Source: Lachnospiraceae bacterium UBA7093 (lineage in GTDB: Bacteria > Bacillota > Clostridia > Lachnospirales > Lachnospiraceae). From it: DNA of 38,958 bases. The stretch spans positions 19,536-58,493 of the forward strand of contig DKYT01000005.1 in the NCBI GenBank assembly GCA_002492465.1, given 5' to 3'. The notes beneath the pieces were generated by a model. That model was not told the DNA's origin, did no database searches, and saw only the letters and a list, made by a program, of their open reading frames with translations. Position numbers and translations under genes: made by a program. Positions 32,824 through 38,958 of this stretch are shown one piece after another (position 1 is the first letter of the stretch; each line of letters begins with the position of its first letter).

Positions 32824-32854
32824 GGAAAGTAGAAAAGAATGTGAGGTAGTAATC

Positions 32855-34117
32855 ATGTTAATTCAATTTAATTTCAAGAATTTCAAATCTTTTAGAGAAG
32901 AGGCTACTTTGGATCTGTCTGCGGCAAAAATGACAGAGTTCTCAGACAGAGTAGTGATTGTTGGTGGTGAGAAGATTTTGCCGGTTGCCGCCATTTATGG
33001 AGCAAATGCTAGTGGAAAGTCTAATATATACAATGCTTTTGAATATATGTCTGATTATGTTGCAGATTCCTTCAAGTATGGCGATGAAGAGGAAAAATAT
33101 GATGAATTCAGACCTACACCGTTCTTGTTCGACTCCACATCTGCCAATGCAGAATCCAGCTTTGAAGTGTATTTCACCTTGCCGGGCGATAAGTCAGAGA
33201 GGACATATAATTATGGTTTTTGCCTTGACAAGGAAGGGGTAACCGAAGAATGGCTCAACTCTAAGGCAAAAACTGCTAGAAAATACAGTGCTGTATTCTA
33301 TCGTGGAACTTCCGATGAAGAACTGGATTTATCAGGATTTCCTAAGAGTAGTAGGGATAATATCCAGGTTGCTCTTGAAAAGCAGGTACTCATTATCTCT
33401 TTGGGAGCGAAGCTGAAGGTTGGTAAGTGTAAAGCAATCAGAGATTGGTTCCTAACAAATAAATTTGCTGATTTTGGTGATCCTTTTACAAACTTCTTTT
33501 TGTCCCGCAGATTGCCAAAGGGATTTGTAGAAAACAAGGATGTTCAACAAAAGGTTGTAGAATATTTTTCAGCATTTGATGAGCATATCAAAGATTTTAG
33601 AATCGAGAAAGTTCCAAATGATGGGGAATCAAAGGAAGAAAGGTATAAAATTAATGCTCTTCATAAGAAGATTGATTCTAATGAAATGGCAGAAATACCT
33701 TTAGGATTAGAATCTGCCGGTACATTGAAGATGTTTGCATTGTATCCGGAATTACAAGAAGTATTAGAAAAGGGCAGCGTATTTTTTATTGATGAATTAA
33801 ATGCCCGCCTTCATCCGTTGCTTGTAAGAAACTTTTTGCTTACATTTCTAAATCCGGAAATCAACACCAATTATGCACAGCTAGTATTTACAACTCACGA
33901 CACATGGCAGTTGTCTAATCAGTTGTTACGCCGTGATGAAATCTGGTTTGTAGAAAAGGATGACAGAGGTGTTTCTACGCTGTATTCATTGGCTGACTTT
34001 GTGGATGAGGATGGTTCCCGTATTCGCAAGGATGAAAGCTATGAGAAGAATTATTTGATAGGAAAGTATGGTGCAATCCCTACCTTAAAGAGTATTAATA
34101 TATTTAAGGGAAATTGA
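32855..34117 (+). CDS. AAA15/RloA-like ATPase of an AbiL-type anti-phage pair
   Basis: Cytoplasmic ATPase of 420 aa from ATG 32855 (GAGGT upstream); the 32822 ATG lies inside the promoter. It has the ABC/SMC-like AAA_21 organisation of RloA, AbiLi and related defence ATPases: FNFKNFKSFREEATLDLSA at the N-terminus, Walker A GANASGKS (49-56), signature-like LESAGT (285-290), Walker B SVFFIDELNARLHP (308-321) and a switch His348 in FTTHDTWQL. The next gene encodes an RloB-family protein with its ATG 2 nt after this stop. ATPase plus RloB partner is the AbiL abortive-infection layout; in such pairs the ATPase is thought to control the effector. The family is recognised by motifs; the mechanism is inferred. 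Confidence 0.88.
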   Translation: MLIQFNFKNFKSFREEATLDLSAAKMTEFSDRVVIVGGEKILPVAAIYGANASGKSNIYNAFEYMSDYVADSFKYGDEEEKYDEFRPTPFLFDSTSANAESSFEVYFTLPGDKSERTYNYGFCLDKEGVTEEWLNSKAKTARKYSAVFYRGTSDEELDLSGFPKSSRDNIQVALEKQVLIISLGAKLKVGKCKAIRDWFLTNKFADFGDPFTNFFLSRRLPKGFVENKDVQQKVVEYFSAFDEHIKDFRIEKVPNDGESKEERYKINALHKKIDSNEMAEIPLGLESAGTLKMFALYPELQEVLEKGSVFFIDELNARLHPLLVRNFLLTFLNPEINTNYAQLVFTTHDTWQLSNQLLRRDEIWFVEKDDRGVSTLYSLADFVDEDGSRIRKDESYEKNYLIGKYGAIPTLKSINIFKGN

Positions 34118-34119
34118 GT

Positions 34120-34767
34120 ATGGCGAAAAAAGATAGAATAGGTAACCGAAAATCACGAGAGCAGAGAAAACAATTTAAAGTGCCGGAATTAGGATACTAT
34201 CTGATTGTTACCGATACAGAAGCTACAGAGCGTTGTTTCTTTACAGGACTCCATCAGGCTTTGCCAAAGGATGTAAGAAATAAGCTTGTTATAAAAGTTG
34301 TAGAGACAAAAACTTGTACCATGATTGATAAATGTCTGGAACTTACTGCCTATGATGCACAATATCGTATTCCGTGGATTGTATTTGACAGGGATCAAGT
34401 GCTAAGGTTTGACGAGATTATTGCAGAAGCAGTGAGTAAAGGAATACAGGTGGGCTGGTCAAATCCATGTTTTGAAATATGGATGTATGCCTATTTTGGT
34501 TCCATGCCGGCAATTCAGGATTCTTGGACTTGTTGCTTGGATTTTGGACGGGTATATGAAGCCAAAACTGGGCAGAAATATTCTAAAGCTGATGAGCAAA
34601 TGTATCGAAAACTTTGCAAAGCCGGAGATGAAGAACAAGCAATTCAGATAGCACAGCAGAAGCTGGAGCAGTGTATTAGAGAAGGTAAAACAAAGCCATC
34701 AGAGATGTTTCCGTGTACTACGGTGTATGAGCTGGTGGGGGAGATAATAAAGAAAAATCAGATTTAA
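34120..34767 (+). CDS. rloB: RloB-family effector-like protein (AbiLii-like)
   Basis: 215 aa, cytoplasmic, from ATG 34120 with AAGGGAAA upstream. RloB features: basic N-terminus, YYLIVTDTEATERCFF (beta strand plus acidic turn, about 27-41), WIVFDRDQ with Asp90-Arg91-Asp92, and the family hallmark WSNPCFEIWMYAYFG (113-127). RloB is thought to have a TOPRIM-like fold; in most members the first motif carries a Glu (CEGEKTE-like), whereas here it is TDTEATE, with Asp32 at that place and Glu34 following. It is probably the toxic effector of the pair. The end of the gene runs into a decayed antitoxin sequence, so the last residues (IIKKNQI) may have been altered by recombination. Confidence 0.82.
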   Translation: MAKKDRIGNRKSREQRKQFKVPELGYYLIVTDTEATERCFFTGLHQALPKDVRNKLVIKVVETKTCTMIDKCLELTAYDAQYRIPWIVFDRDQVLRFDEIIAEAVSKGIQVGWSNPCFEIWMYAYFGSMPAIQDSWTCCLDFGRVYEAKTGQKYSKADEQMYRKLCKAGDEEQAIQIAQQKLEQCIREGKTKPSEMFPCTTVYELVGEIIKKNQI

Positions 34768-34979
34768 GAAATTGTAATGAAGTATTGAAAAATTGTCAGG
34801 TTGGGAAACCTGTGTTTTTGACCCAAAATGGTAGAGGCAAGTTTGTAGTTATGGATATTGAGGAGTATGAGCGTGAAAAAGCCGAAAAGAAGCTACTCAT
34901 GAAACTGCAGGAAGTAGAAGAAGCTGTTAGGGATGAGAGTGCTTGGATGAGTTTGGACGAACTGAAGAAGTATGTGTAG
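34761..34979 (+). pseudogene. N-terminally truncated Phd/YefM-type antitoxin
   Basis: In frame from 34761 the sequence encodes DLRNCNEVLKN, then GKPVFLTQNGRGKFVVMDIEEYE, and a helical toxin-binding tail ending SLDELKKYV. This is the Phd/YefM family with its first about 8-12 residues and start codon missing; the upstream end coincides with the rloB stop region. The only possible starts are non-ATG (TTG 34785), which would leave 64 aa without most of the DNA-binding N-terminus. A cut during insertion or recombination next to rloB explains this better than a functional gene. Confidence 0.65.
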
Positions 34980-35030
34980 ATTTACCGTGTGATGAATCGA
35001 CGGCAGGATATTACGCAGATATTTGAATGA
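34980..35030 (+). pseudogene. C-terminal scrap of a RelE/ParE-type toxin
   Basis: Directly after the antitoxin stop, 16 codons in the same frame encode IYRVMNRRQDITQIFE and a stop. This matches the C-terminal strand of RelE/ParE toxins that pair with Phd-type antitoxins (pattern 'hRIIYaRRDi..ll'). The remaining about 80 codons are absent, so an internal deletion removed the toxin. Short, so identification rests on context. Confidence 0.5.
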
Positions 35031-35055
35031 TAAAGAAGATGAGAGAAAAAATGGC

Positions 35056-35188
35056 GAAACTCCCACAAACAATTGGATTGCGGGAGTTTCTCTTGCGGTC
35101 GGATAGACCTATAAATTTTACAGTTTCCAATCCGGCTGACTGCCGGACGGGTTGGGCTTTATGCGTCGGCAATTCTACTTTACCGACG
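35056..35188. other. Three consecutive stem-loops between decayed TA module and DUF6483 gene
   Basis: Hairpin 1: GAAACTCCC (35056-35064) and GGGAGTTTC (35082-35090), with an inner CAAT/ATTG pairing. Hairpin 2: TCCGGC (35131-35136), loop TGACT, GCCGGA (35142-35147). Hairpin 3: CGTCGG (35164-35169) and CCGACG (35183-35188). They fall in a 164-bp stretch without a convincing gene; an open frame of 68 codons (35027-35233) crosses them but has no recognisable family and overlaps the 3' end of a minus-strand gene. Could be a structured RNA, mobile-element end or terminators. Confidence 0.35.
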
Positions 35189-35194
35189 AAAGAA

Positions 35195-35578
35195 TTAAAA
35201 ATCTGTCAAAAATATCTTGGCTATACTGCCTAAGCCAAAAACATCAACCACATTTTCCATTCCCAACTTAATTTCCTCTCGACAGAAGTCATTTTCTTCT
35301 AAAAATTCATCGGTTTTGTCATTTAAGTGGGAATAAAACAATAATGCGATTTCTAAACTACCCATATCTACATCATTGATTAAATCATATAATCGGTTTT
35401 CAGCTTCATTGATTTTTCCAGCGTCAACCATGTCTAACAAATTTTCCAAGGTTTCTTTTTCTTCTTTATTTTCTAACAATTCTGCTGACGGAGATTCCGC
35501 GTCCATGTTGAATAAAAGCTTTAAAATAGCACGCACCATTTCTTTAATGAGCCTCATCACATAATCTTGCTCAAACAT
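35195..35578 (-). CDS. DUF6483-family protein
   Basis: 127 aa starting MFEQDYVMRLIKEMVRAILKLLF at ATG 35578 (AAAGGAG 7 nt upstream); an ATG at 35584 is too close to the site. This start and the acidic helical body (KEEKETLENLLDMVDAGKINEAENRLYDLI) match my recollection of DUF6483, a small family of Firmicutes with no known function. Middle residues look like a TPR-like or helical repeat. Its start overlaps the last codons of the upstream membrane-protein gene by 8 bp, indicating an operon. No catalytic motif or signal peptide is visible. Confidence 0.7.
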   Translation of the reverse strand: MFEQDYVMRLIKEMVRAILKLLFNMDAESPSAELLENKEEKETLENLLDMVDAGKINEAENRLYDLINDVDMGSLEIALLFYSHLNDKTDEFLEENDFCREEIKLGMENVVDVFGLGSIAKIFLTDF

Positions 35579-35945
35579 AATCATTCTCCTTTCTGCATTT
35601 TATTTGCAGAAAAGATTTAATATCCATGCGGATTTTTAATGTAACTATGGTATTTCCTCGTGGAAGTTTGGTCAAATTAGCATGAAAACGAATCCATACA
35701 ACTGCTATCAGAATTTCAAACCAGACGTTGAAAATGTTTATCCCTTTTGCAGGTTGGATTTTTTCATGGTTGATGGATTTGATATTAACGATTTCTTGCG
35801 CCTTGTTATCGGCTGTTATAGATGTAATTACTTCGCCAAATAAGCCATGCACAATTATACTTCCGCAAGGAAGCACTGCAACAGATGTGGATATTGCAAA
35901 TAATAGAAAGAACAGTCGAAGGACCCAATACTTTTTCTTATCCAT
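35571..35945 (-). CDS. Small membrane protein of unknown function
   Basis: 124 aa. A hydrophobic segment follows the start (KYWVLRLFFLLFAISTSVAVLP, about 6-27, possibly a signal anchor with a Cys at about 27), and a second lies at about 85-100 (NVWFEILIAVVWIRFHA). Not recognised. AAAGG lies 7 nt upstream of the ATG on the minus strand, and a TATAAT-like -10 is visible further upstream (near 35985). An opposite open frame (35728-36102, plus strand) lacks a ribosome binding site and mirrors this one, so the minus strand is preferred. It overlaps the DUF6483 gene by 8 bp. Confidence 0.5.
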   Translation of the reverse strand: MDKKKYWVLRLFFLLFAISTSVAVLPCGSIIVHGLFGEVITSITADNKAQEIVNIKSINHEKIQPAKGINIFNVWFEILIAVVWIRFHANLTKLPRGNTIVTLKIRMDIKSFLQIKCRKENDYV

Positions 35946-36109
35946 AATAGTACCTTTACAAATTCCGATAATCGTTGCTTTATTATATATCCTCTTCCCT
36001 GAAAATAAAAGAGATTTTTATATTTCTTCATTAAAGCGGAACATGAACAAGGCATCGCAAGACGCTGTTTCTGATGGAAGGCGGTTTGAAGATTACGATT
36101 AGAATTTGC

Positions 36110-36159
36110 TTTACTACCATAAGATCTTATGCTATACTTTTAATGAATAAAAATTCATT
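36110..36159 (+). promoter_or_regulatory. Promoter and palindromic operator of the TetR cassette
   Basis: TTTACT (36110-36115), 17-bp spacer, TATACT (36133-36138). Directly downstream lies the perfect palindrome AATGAAT-AAAA-ATTCATT (36142-36159), overlapping the expected start site near 36145. This is a plausible autoregulatory TetR binding site. Confidence 0.65.
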
Positions 36160-36177
36160 CAATAAAAGGAGCAGCTT

Positions 36178-36774
36178 ATGCCAAAGTCAAAGGAACGCTG
36201 TCAGGAGATCCGGGAAGAAATGCGAAACACCATTTTGCAAAAGTCCCTGCTTTATTTTGCCAGAAACGGTTTTGCCGGAACCAAAATCAGTGATTTGTCC
36301 AGAAATATAGGAATTGCCCAGGGAACGATTTACGTGTACTTTGAATCCAAAGAGGAATTGTTTCGGGAAATATTAAAACTTGCGGACAACAGCCAGATGC
36401 TAAAGCAGATGAAGAAGCTTACCAATATGCCTATTTCAGCGGCAAAGAAGCTGCGCATTCTATCAGAAACGGTTATGAAGCGTCTGGAGGAAGAAGAAGA
36501 TTTTGCAGCAATGATAGCGTTAAGCACACAAATGCTGTTGGAAAAAGACCAGGCATCTTCGGAAGGAACCATTTATCAGACGGAACTGTATGGATATACG
36601 GCAAAGTTGATTGAGCAGGGACAAAGGGAAAAGACCATGGTGGAGGAATCTGCCATGAAGTTGGCGGATTACTATTGGGGCGTCGTTTACCTGTATTCTT
36701 TAAAGCGCCTTTTTACAAGGGAATATGAAATGATTTCCGTTGAAGATTTGGAGAGAACAGTACGGAAAGGATGA
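36178..36774 (+). CDS. TetR/AcrR-family transcriptional regulator
   Basis: 198 aa with an N-terminal TetR HTH (about 10-60): NTILQKSLLYFARNGFAGTKISDLSRNIGIAQGTIYVYFESKEELFREI, including the YxYFxSKEEL signature. The C-terminal helical domain would bind a ligand (unknown). AAAAGGAG precedes ATG 36178. A palindrome in the promoter suggests autoregulation. The SDR gene begins 10 bp after the stop and is likely repressed by this protein. Many TetR relatives of this type respond to lipophilic or aromatic compounds. Confidence 0.92.
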   Translation: MPKSKERCQEIREEMRNTILQKSLLYFARNGFAGTKISDLSRNIGIAQGTIYVYFESKEELFREILKLADNSQMLKQMKKLTNMPISAAKKLRILSETVMKRLEEEEDFAAMIALSTQMLLEKDQASSEGTIYQTELYGYTAKLIEQGQREKTMVEESAMKLADYYWGVVYLYSLKRLFTREYEMISVEDLERTVRKG

Positions 36775-36783
36775 CACGGCAAA

Positions 36784-37563
36784 ATGGAAGAAAACAGGAA
36801 AAAGACAGCTATCTTAACCGGAGCAACAGGAGGCTTGGGAAAAGCCTTTTTGAAGGAGCTTATGAAAGAAGATCTGGAGGAAATTTGGGCGATTGGGCGA
36901 AATGAGAAAAGACTCTCTGAGATGCAGGAAGAGTATGGTGAAAAAGTGATACCGATGCCCGTTGATTTATCCAACCTGGAAGGAATTAGAAGGGTGGAAG
37001 AAGTGCTTAAGGCGCGTTCTCCCAGGTTAAAGTATCTGATCCATAATGCAGGAATGGCTAAAATGGGAAGTTACGGCGATTTTTCTATAGAGGAGATCGA
37101 CCAGACGGTCAATGTGAACTGCAAAGCGCCGGTGATGCTGAGCAGCCTGTGTATTCCTTATATGGAAAAAGGGAGCAGGATTTTAAATATTTCCTCTGCC
37201 TCTGCTTTTCAACCCAACCCATATATCAATTTGTATGCGGCTTCCAAGGCGTTTGAAAGAAGCTATTCCAGAGCGCTTAATGTGGAATTAAAGGGGACGG
37301 GAATCACAAGCACTGCAGTCTGTCCGGGATGGATCGATACGGAGCTTTTACAAAAGGAGATAAACGGAAGGAAAGTGAAATTTCCGGGACTGGTTGCGGC
37401 AGAAAAGGTTGCGGCGCAGGCGTTGAAGGATGCAAAGAGAGGAAAAGACATGTCGGTATGCTCTTTGTATGTGAAATGCCAGCATGTGAATGTAAAACTG
37501 ATGCCTCAGAAGTGGGTAATGAAAATATGGATGGCTGAAATTGGAAAATATCTGGAAGAGTGA
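36784..37563 (+). CDS. Short-chain dehydrogenase/reductase
   Basis: NAD(P)-dependent oxidoreductase of 259 aa. The cofactor motif is TGATGGLG (12-19), then HNAG (86-89), and the catalytic residues are Ser137/Ser139 region (ILNISSASAF), Tyr150 and Lys154 (YAASK). The 'VCPGWIDTELLQ' block is conserved. The substrate is unknown; the C-terminal end (residues 225-259) has a short amphipathic stretch (VKLMPQKWVMKIWMAEIGKYLE) that may contact membrane or partner. Operon with the acyltransferase-like gene 25 bp downstream. Confidence 0.93.
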   Translation: MEENRKKTAILTGATGGLGKAFLKELMKEDLEEIWAIGRNEKRLSEMQEEYGEKVIPMPVDLSNLEGIRRVEEVLKARSPRLKYLIHNAGMAKMGSYGDFSIEEIDQTVNVNCKAPVMLSSLCIPYMEKGSRILNISSASAFQPNPYINLYAASKAFERSYSRALNVELKGTGITSTAVCPGWIDTELLQKEINGRKVKFPGLVAAEKVAAQALKDAKRGKDMSVCSLYVKCQHVNVKLMPQKWVMKIWMAEIGKYLEE

Positions 37564-37588
37564 GGGAACGCTTCGGAGTGGAGGAAAA

Positions 37589-38794
37589 ATGAAAAAATAT
37601 ATCAGATCGGAGCGCGCCAATTTATTTGAGCCTAACGATTATATTGCCATGGTTATAGAAATGTCAGCGCATCTACCGAAAGCTGCGGTGGAGTATGCAG
37701 TGAAAAAGGCGTATCAGGCGAACGAGACCACTCTGTCCAAAATTGTCCTGGATGAAAGCGGAAATGCCTGGTATGAAAAAATGAAAGCCACCGGATGCAG
37801 ATTTTTCTGTGAGAAGAAGAGCTGGGAAACGCTTTTGAAGGAAAGCGAGCGAACTCCCTTTGCGCTGAAAGAGGGGGAATTGGTCAGAACCTTTATGACA
37901 GAGGGAGAAAATCGGACGATATTGCTGGTGCACGCCCATCACTTAGCGGGGGACGGCAAGTCGATGTTGATTTTGATAAAAGATATTGTCAACAGCCTGG
38001 ATGGGGAAGAACCGATTTACAAACCAATGACGCTTGTGGATTCCAGCTTTCTTGAGAAAAGAGCAAAATTAATGCTGCCGGTAAAAATGGCGATCAAAAG
38101 AGTAAATCAAAAATGGGAAAAAAGGGGAAGAAGCTTTTCCTGGGAGGACTATGACAGGATACATAAAATATATTGGGAAGCCTATTCTTCCCAAATAGAA
38201 GTAAAAACCTATGAGGTTGAGGAACTGAAAAAATATTGTGCAGACGGAGTTACCCTGAACAGCTGTATGGTTACAGGTTTATTGAAAGCCCATCCTGAGT
38301 GCAAAATTGCGGGCATTCCGGTAAGCATCAGGGAAGAGAACGGCGGAATGTCAAATCAGACGTCAGGTATCACGATCAGGTACCGGTACGATACAAAAAA
38401 ATCCTTTCGCCAAAACCAGATAAAGGTGCACGGGAAAATCCATCGAAAAATCGAGAACAAGAATAAGAAATATTTTGTGCTTCTATGCATGGCGCTGCTT
38501 TCTCCCTCCATGATCGACGGCGTTTTGATGCAGACATACGGTTGCTATCAGAATCGGCATACCAAACGCCTGGCAAGAATTATGGGATATACAGCCCGTG
38601 GCGGTAGCGACCTGGGAATTACCAATTTGAATCAAATAGATATTCCCGGGAATCATAAAAATTTCCAAATAGAGAACATTCTCTTCATCCCACCAAAAGT
38701 ATCCTACTCGAAAAATGTGATCGGTATTGCCTCTTATGGAAAGCGATTGACAATCTGCTATCACAACATGGTTCCTATTAAAAAGCTTCATTAA
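37589..38794 (+). CDS. Condensation-domain-like acyltransferase (HHxxxDG motif)
   Basis: 401 aa, cytoplasmic, from ATG 37589 with GGAGG just upstream. It is a stand-alone protein with the motif HHLAGDG (117-123), the HHxxxDG signature of the chloramphenicol acetyltransferase/condensation superfamily. The surrounding TILLVHAHHLAGDGKSMLILIKDIV and the later SIREENGGMSNQTSGITIRY and ARGGSDLGITNLNQIDIPG match the two-lobed fold of alcohol acyltransferase/PapA-like proteins. It would transfer an acyl group onto a hydroxyl or amine, but substrate and acyl donor are unknown. No NRPS or PKS modules are in view. It ends the TetR-SDR cassette. Confidence 0.82.
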   Translation: MKKYIRSERANLFEPNDYIAMVIEMSAHLPKAAVEYAVKKAYQANETTLSKIVLDESGNAWYEKMKATGCRFFCEKKSWETLLKESERTPFALKEGELVRTFMTEGENRTILLVHAHHLAGDGKSMLILIKDIVNSLDGEEPIYKPMTLVDSSFLEKRAKLMLPVKMAIKRVNQKWEKRGRSFSWEDYDRIHKIYWEAYSSQIEVKTYEVEELKKYCADGVTLNSCMVTGLLKAHPECKIAGIPVSIREENGGMSNQTSGITIRYRYDTKKSFRQNQIKVHGKIHRKIENKNKKYFVLLCMALLSPSMIDGVLMQTYGCYQNRHTKRLARIMGYTARGGSDLGITNLNQIDIPGNHKNFQIENILFIPPKVSYSKNVIGIASYGKRLTICYHNMVPIKKLH

Positions 38795-38958
38795 TAATTT
38801 AGATTGATGTTTTGGGGCGGCATTATGGATGGGCTGTAACCCTTGGAAGGCGGCATGAAATCTTGATAGCGCAGCGTCCTAGCGAAAAATCGGTTATTTC
38901 ACTTACAGAATGGTAAAAAGCCCAGGGTGATTCTGCCACGGATGGTAATGTCATTAAG
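38795..38958. other. Window end: no gene identified
   Basis: 164 bases without a convincing plus-strand gene. A minus-strand frame reads FFARTLRYQDFMPPSKGYSPS in the middle, interrupted by a stop upstream; it could be the end of a gene outside the window or noise. Confidence 0.2.

Noticed and set aside
35027..35233. Open frame of 68 codons on the plus strand
   Set aside because: No recognisable family and no good ribosome binding site. It crosses three hairpins and overlaps the 3' end of the minus-strand DUF6483 gene.
35728..36102. Plus-strand frame of 124 codons opposite the small membrane protein
   Set aside because: No ribosome binding site and mostly a mirror of the minus-strand gene. 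Its last 50 codons (FYISSLKRNMNKASQDAVSDG) look coding-like, so a gene remnant there cannot be excluded.

Overview
The window looks like a chromosomal segment of a low-to-mid GC Clostridia, most probably a Lachnospiraceae. Evidence: ubiquitous AGGAGG-type ribosome binding sites, consensus sigma-A promoters, anaerobe oxidative-stress genes (PerR, rubrerythrin), a class I glutamate dehydrogenase, families common in that group (DUF4358, DUF5688, DUF6483, FlxA-like) and frequent LytTR and VanS-type two-component systems. This placement is inferred from gene content, not from a marker gene.

Layout. 1-2959: the 3' part of an OmpR-type response regulator and its large VanS-like histidine kinase. 3007-5053: a WYL regulator, a ClbS/DfsB-like protein behind a dyad-containing long-spacer promoter, and a NifX-like metal-binding protein. 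5133-8037 (minus): a BceAB-type peptide-resistance ABC transporter. 8306-13631: an orphan chemotaxis receptor, then a DUF4358 lipoprotein / MBOAT acyltransferase / DHHW protein cassette likely acetylating an exported glycan. 13687-17011: two tandem LytTR/GHKL two-component systems; the second kinase is cut off and joined to the tail of an unrelated FlxA-like gene. 17032-19454: a PerR operon with a perfect PerR box, a rubredoxin-glutamate synthase fusion and rubrerythrin. 19498-22668: peptidase T and two glycosyltransferases. 22708-25816: yqeG-aroE-aroK-aroQ and efp. 25915-31588: a DUF5688 protein, tRNA-Arg(CCG) inside an inverted repeat, an SH3 protein, a Gfo/Idh oxidoreductase, a helical protein of unknown function and gdhA.

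31661-35945 is a visibly A+T-rich accessory island. It holds an Xre regulator with a small ImmA/IrrE-like partner that has lost its metal site, an IS110 transposase remnant, an RloA/RloB (AbiL-like) anti-phage pair, a decayed toxin-antitoxin module fused to the 3' end of rloB, three consecutive hairpins, and two small minus-strand genes (DUF6483 and a membrane protein). 36110-38794 is a TetR-controlled cassette with a short-chain dehydrogenase and an acyltransferase carrying the HHxxxDG condensation-domain motif.

The items most worth following up are the rubredoxin-GltB fusion in the PerR operon, the RloA/RloB locus with its unusual RloB active-site motif and decayed neighbours, the truncated kinase-FlxA chimera, and the TetR-SDR-condensation-like acyltransferase cassette.
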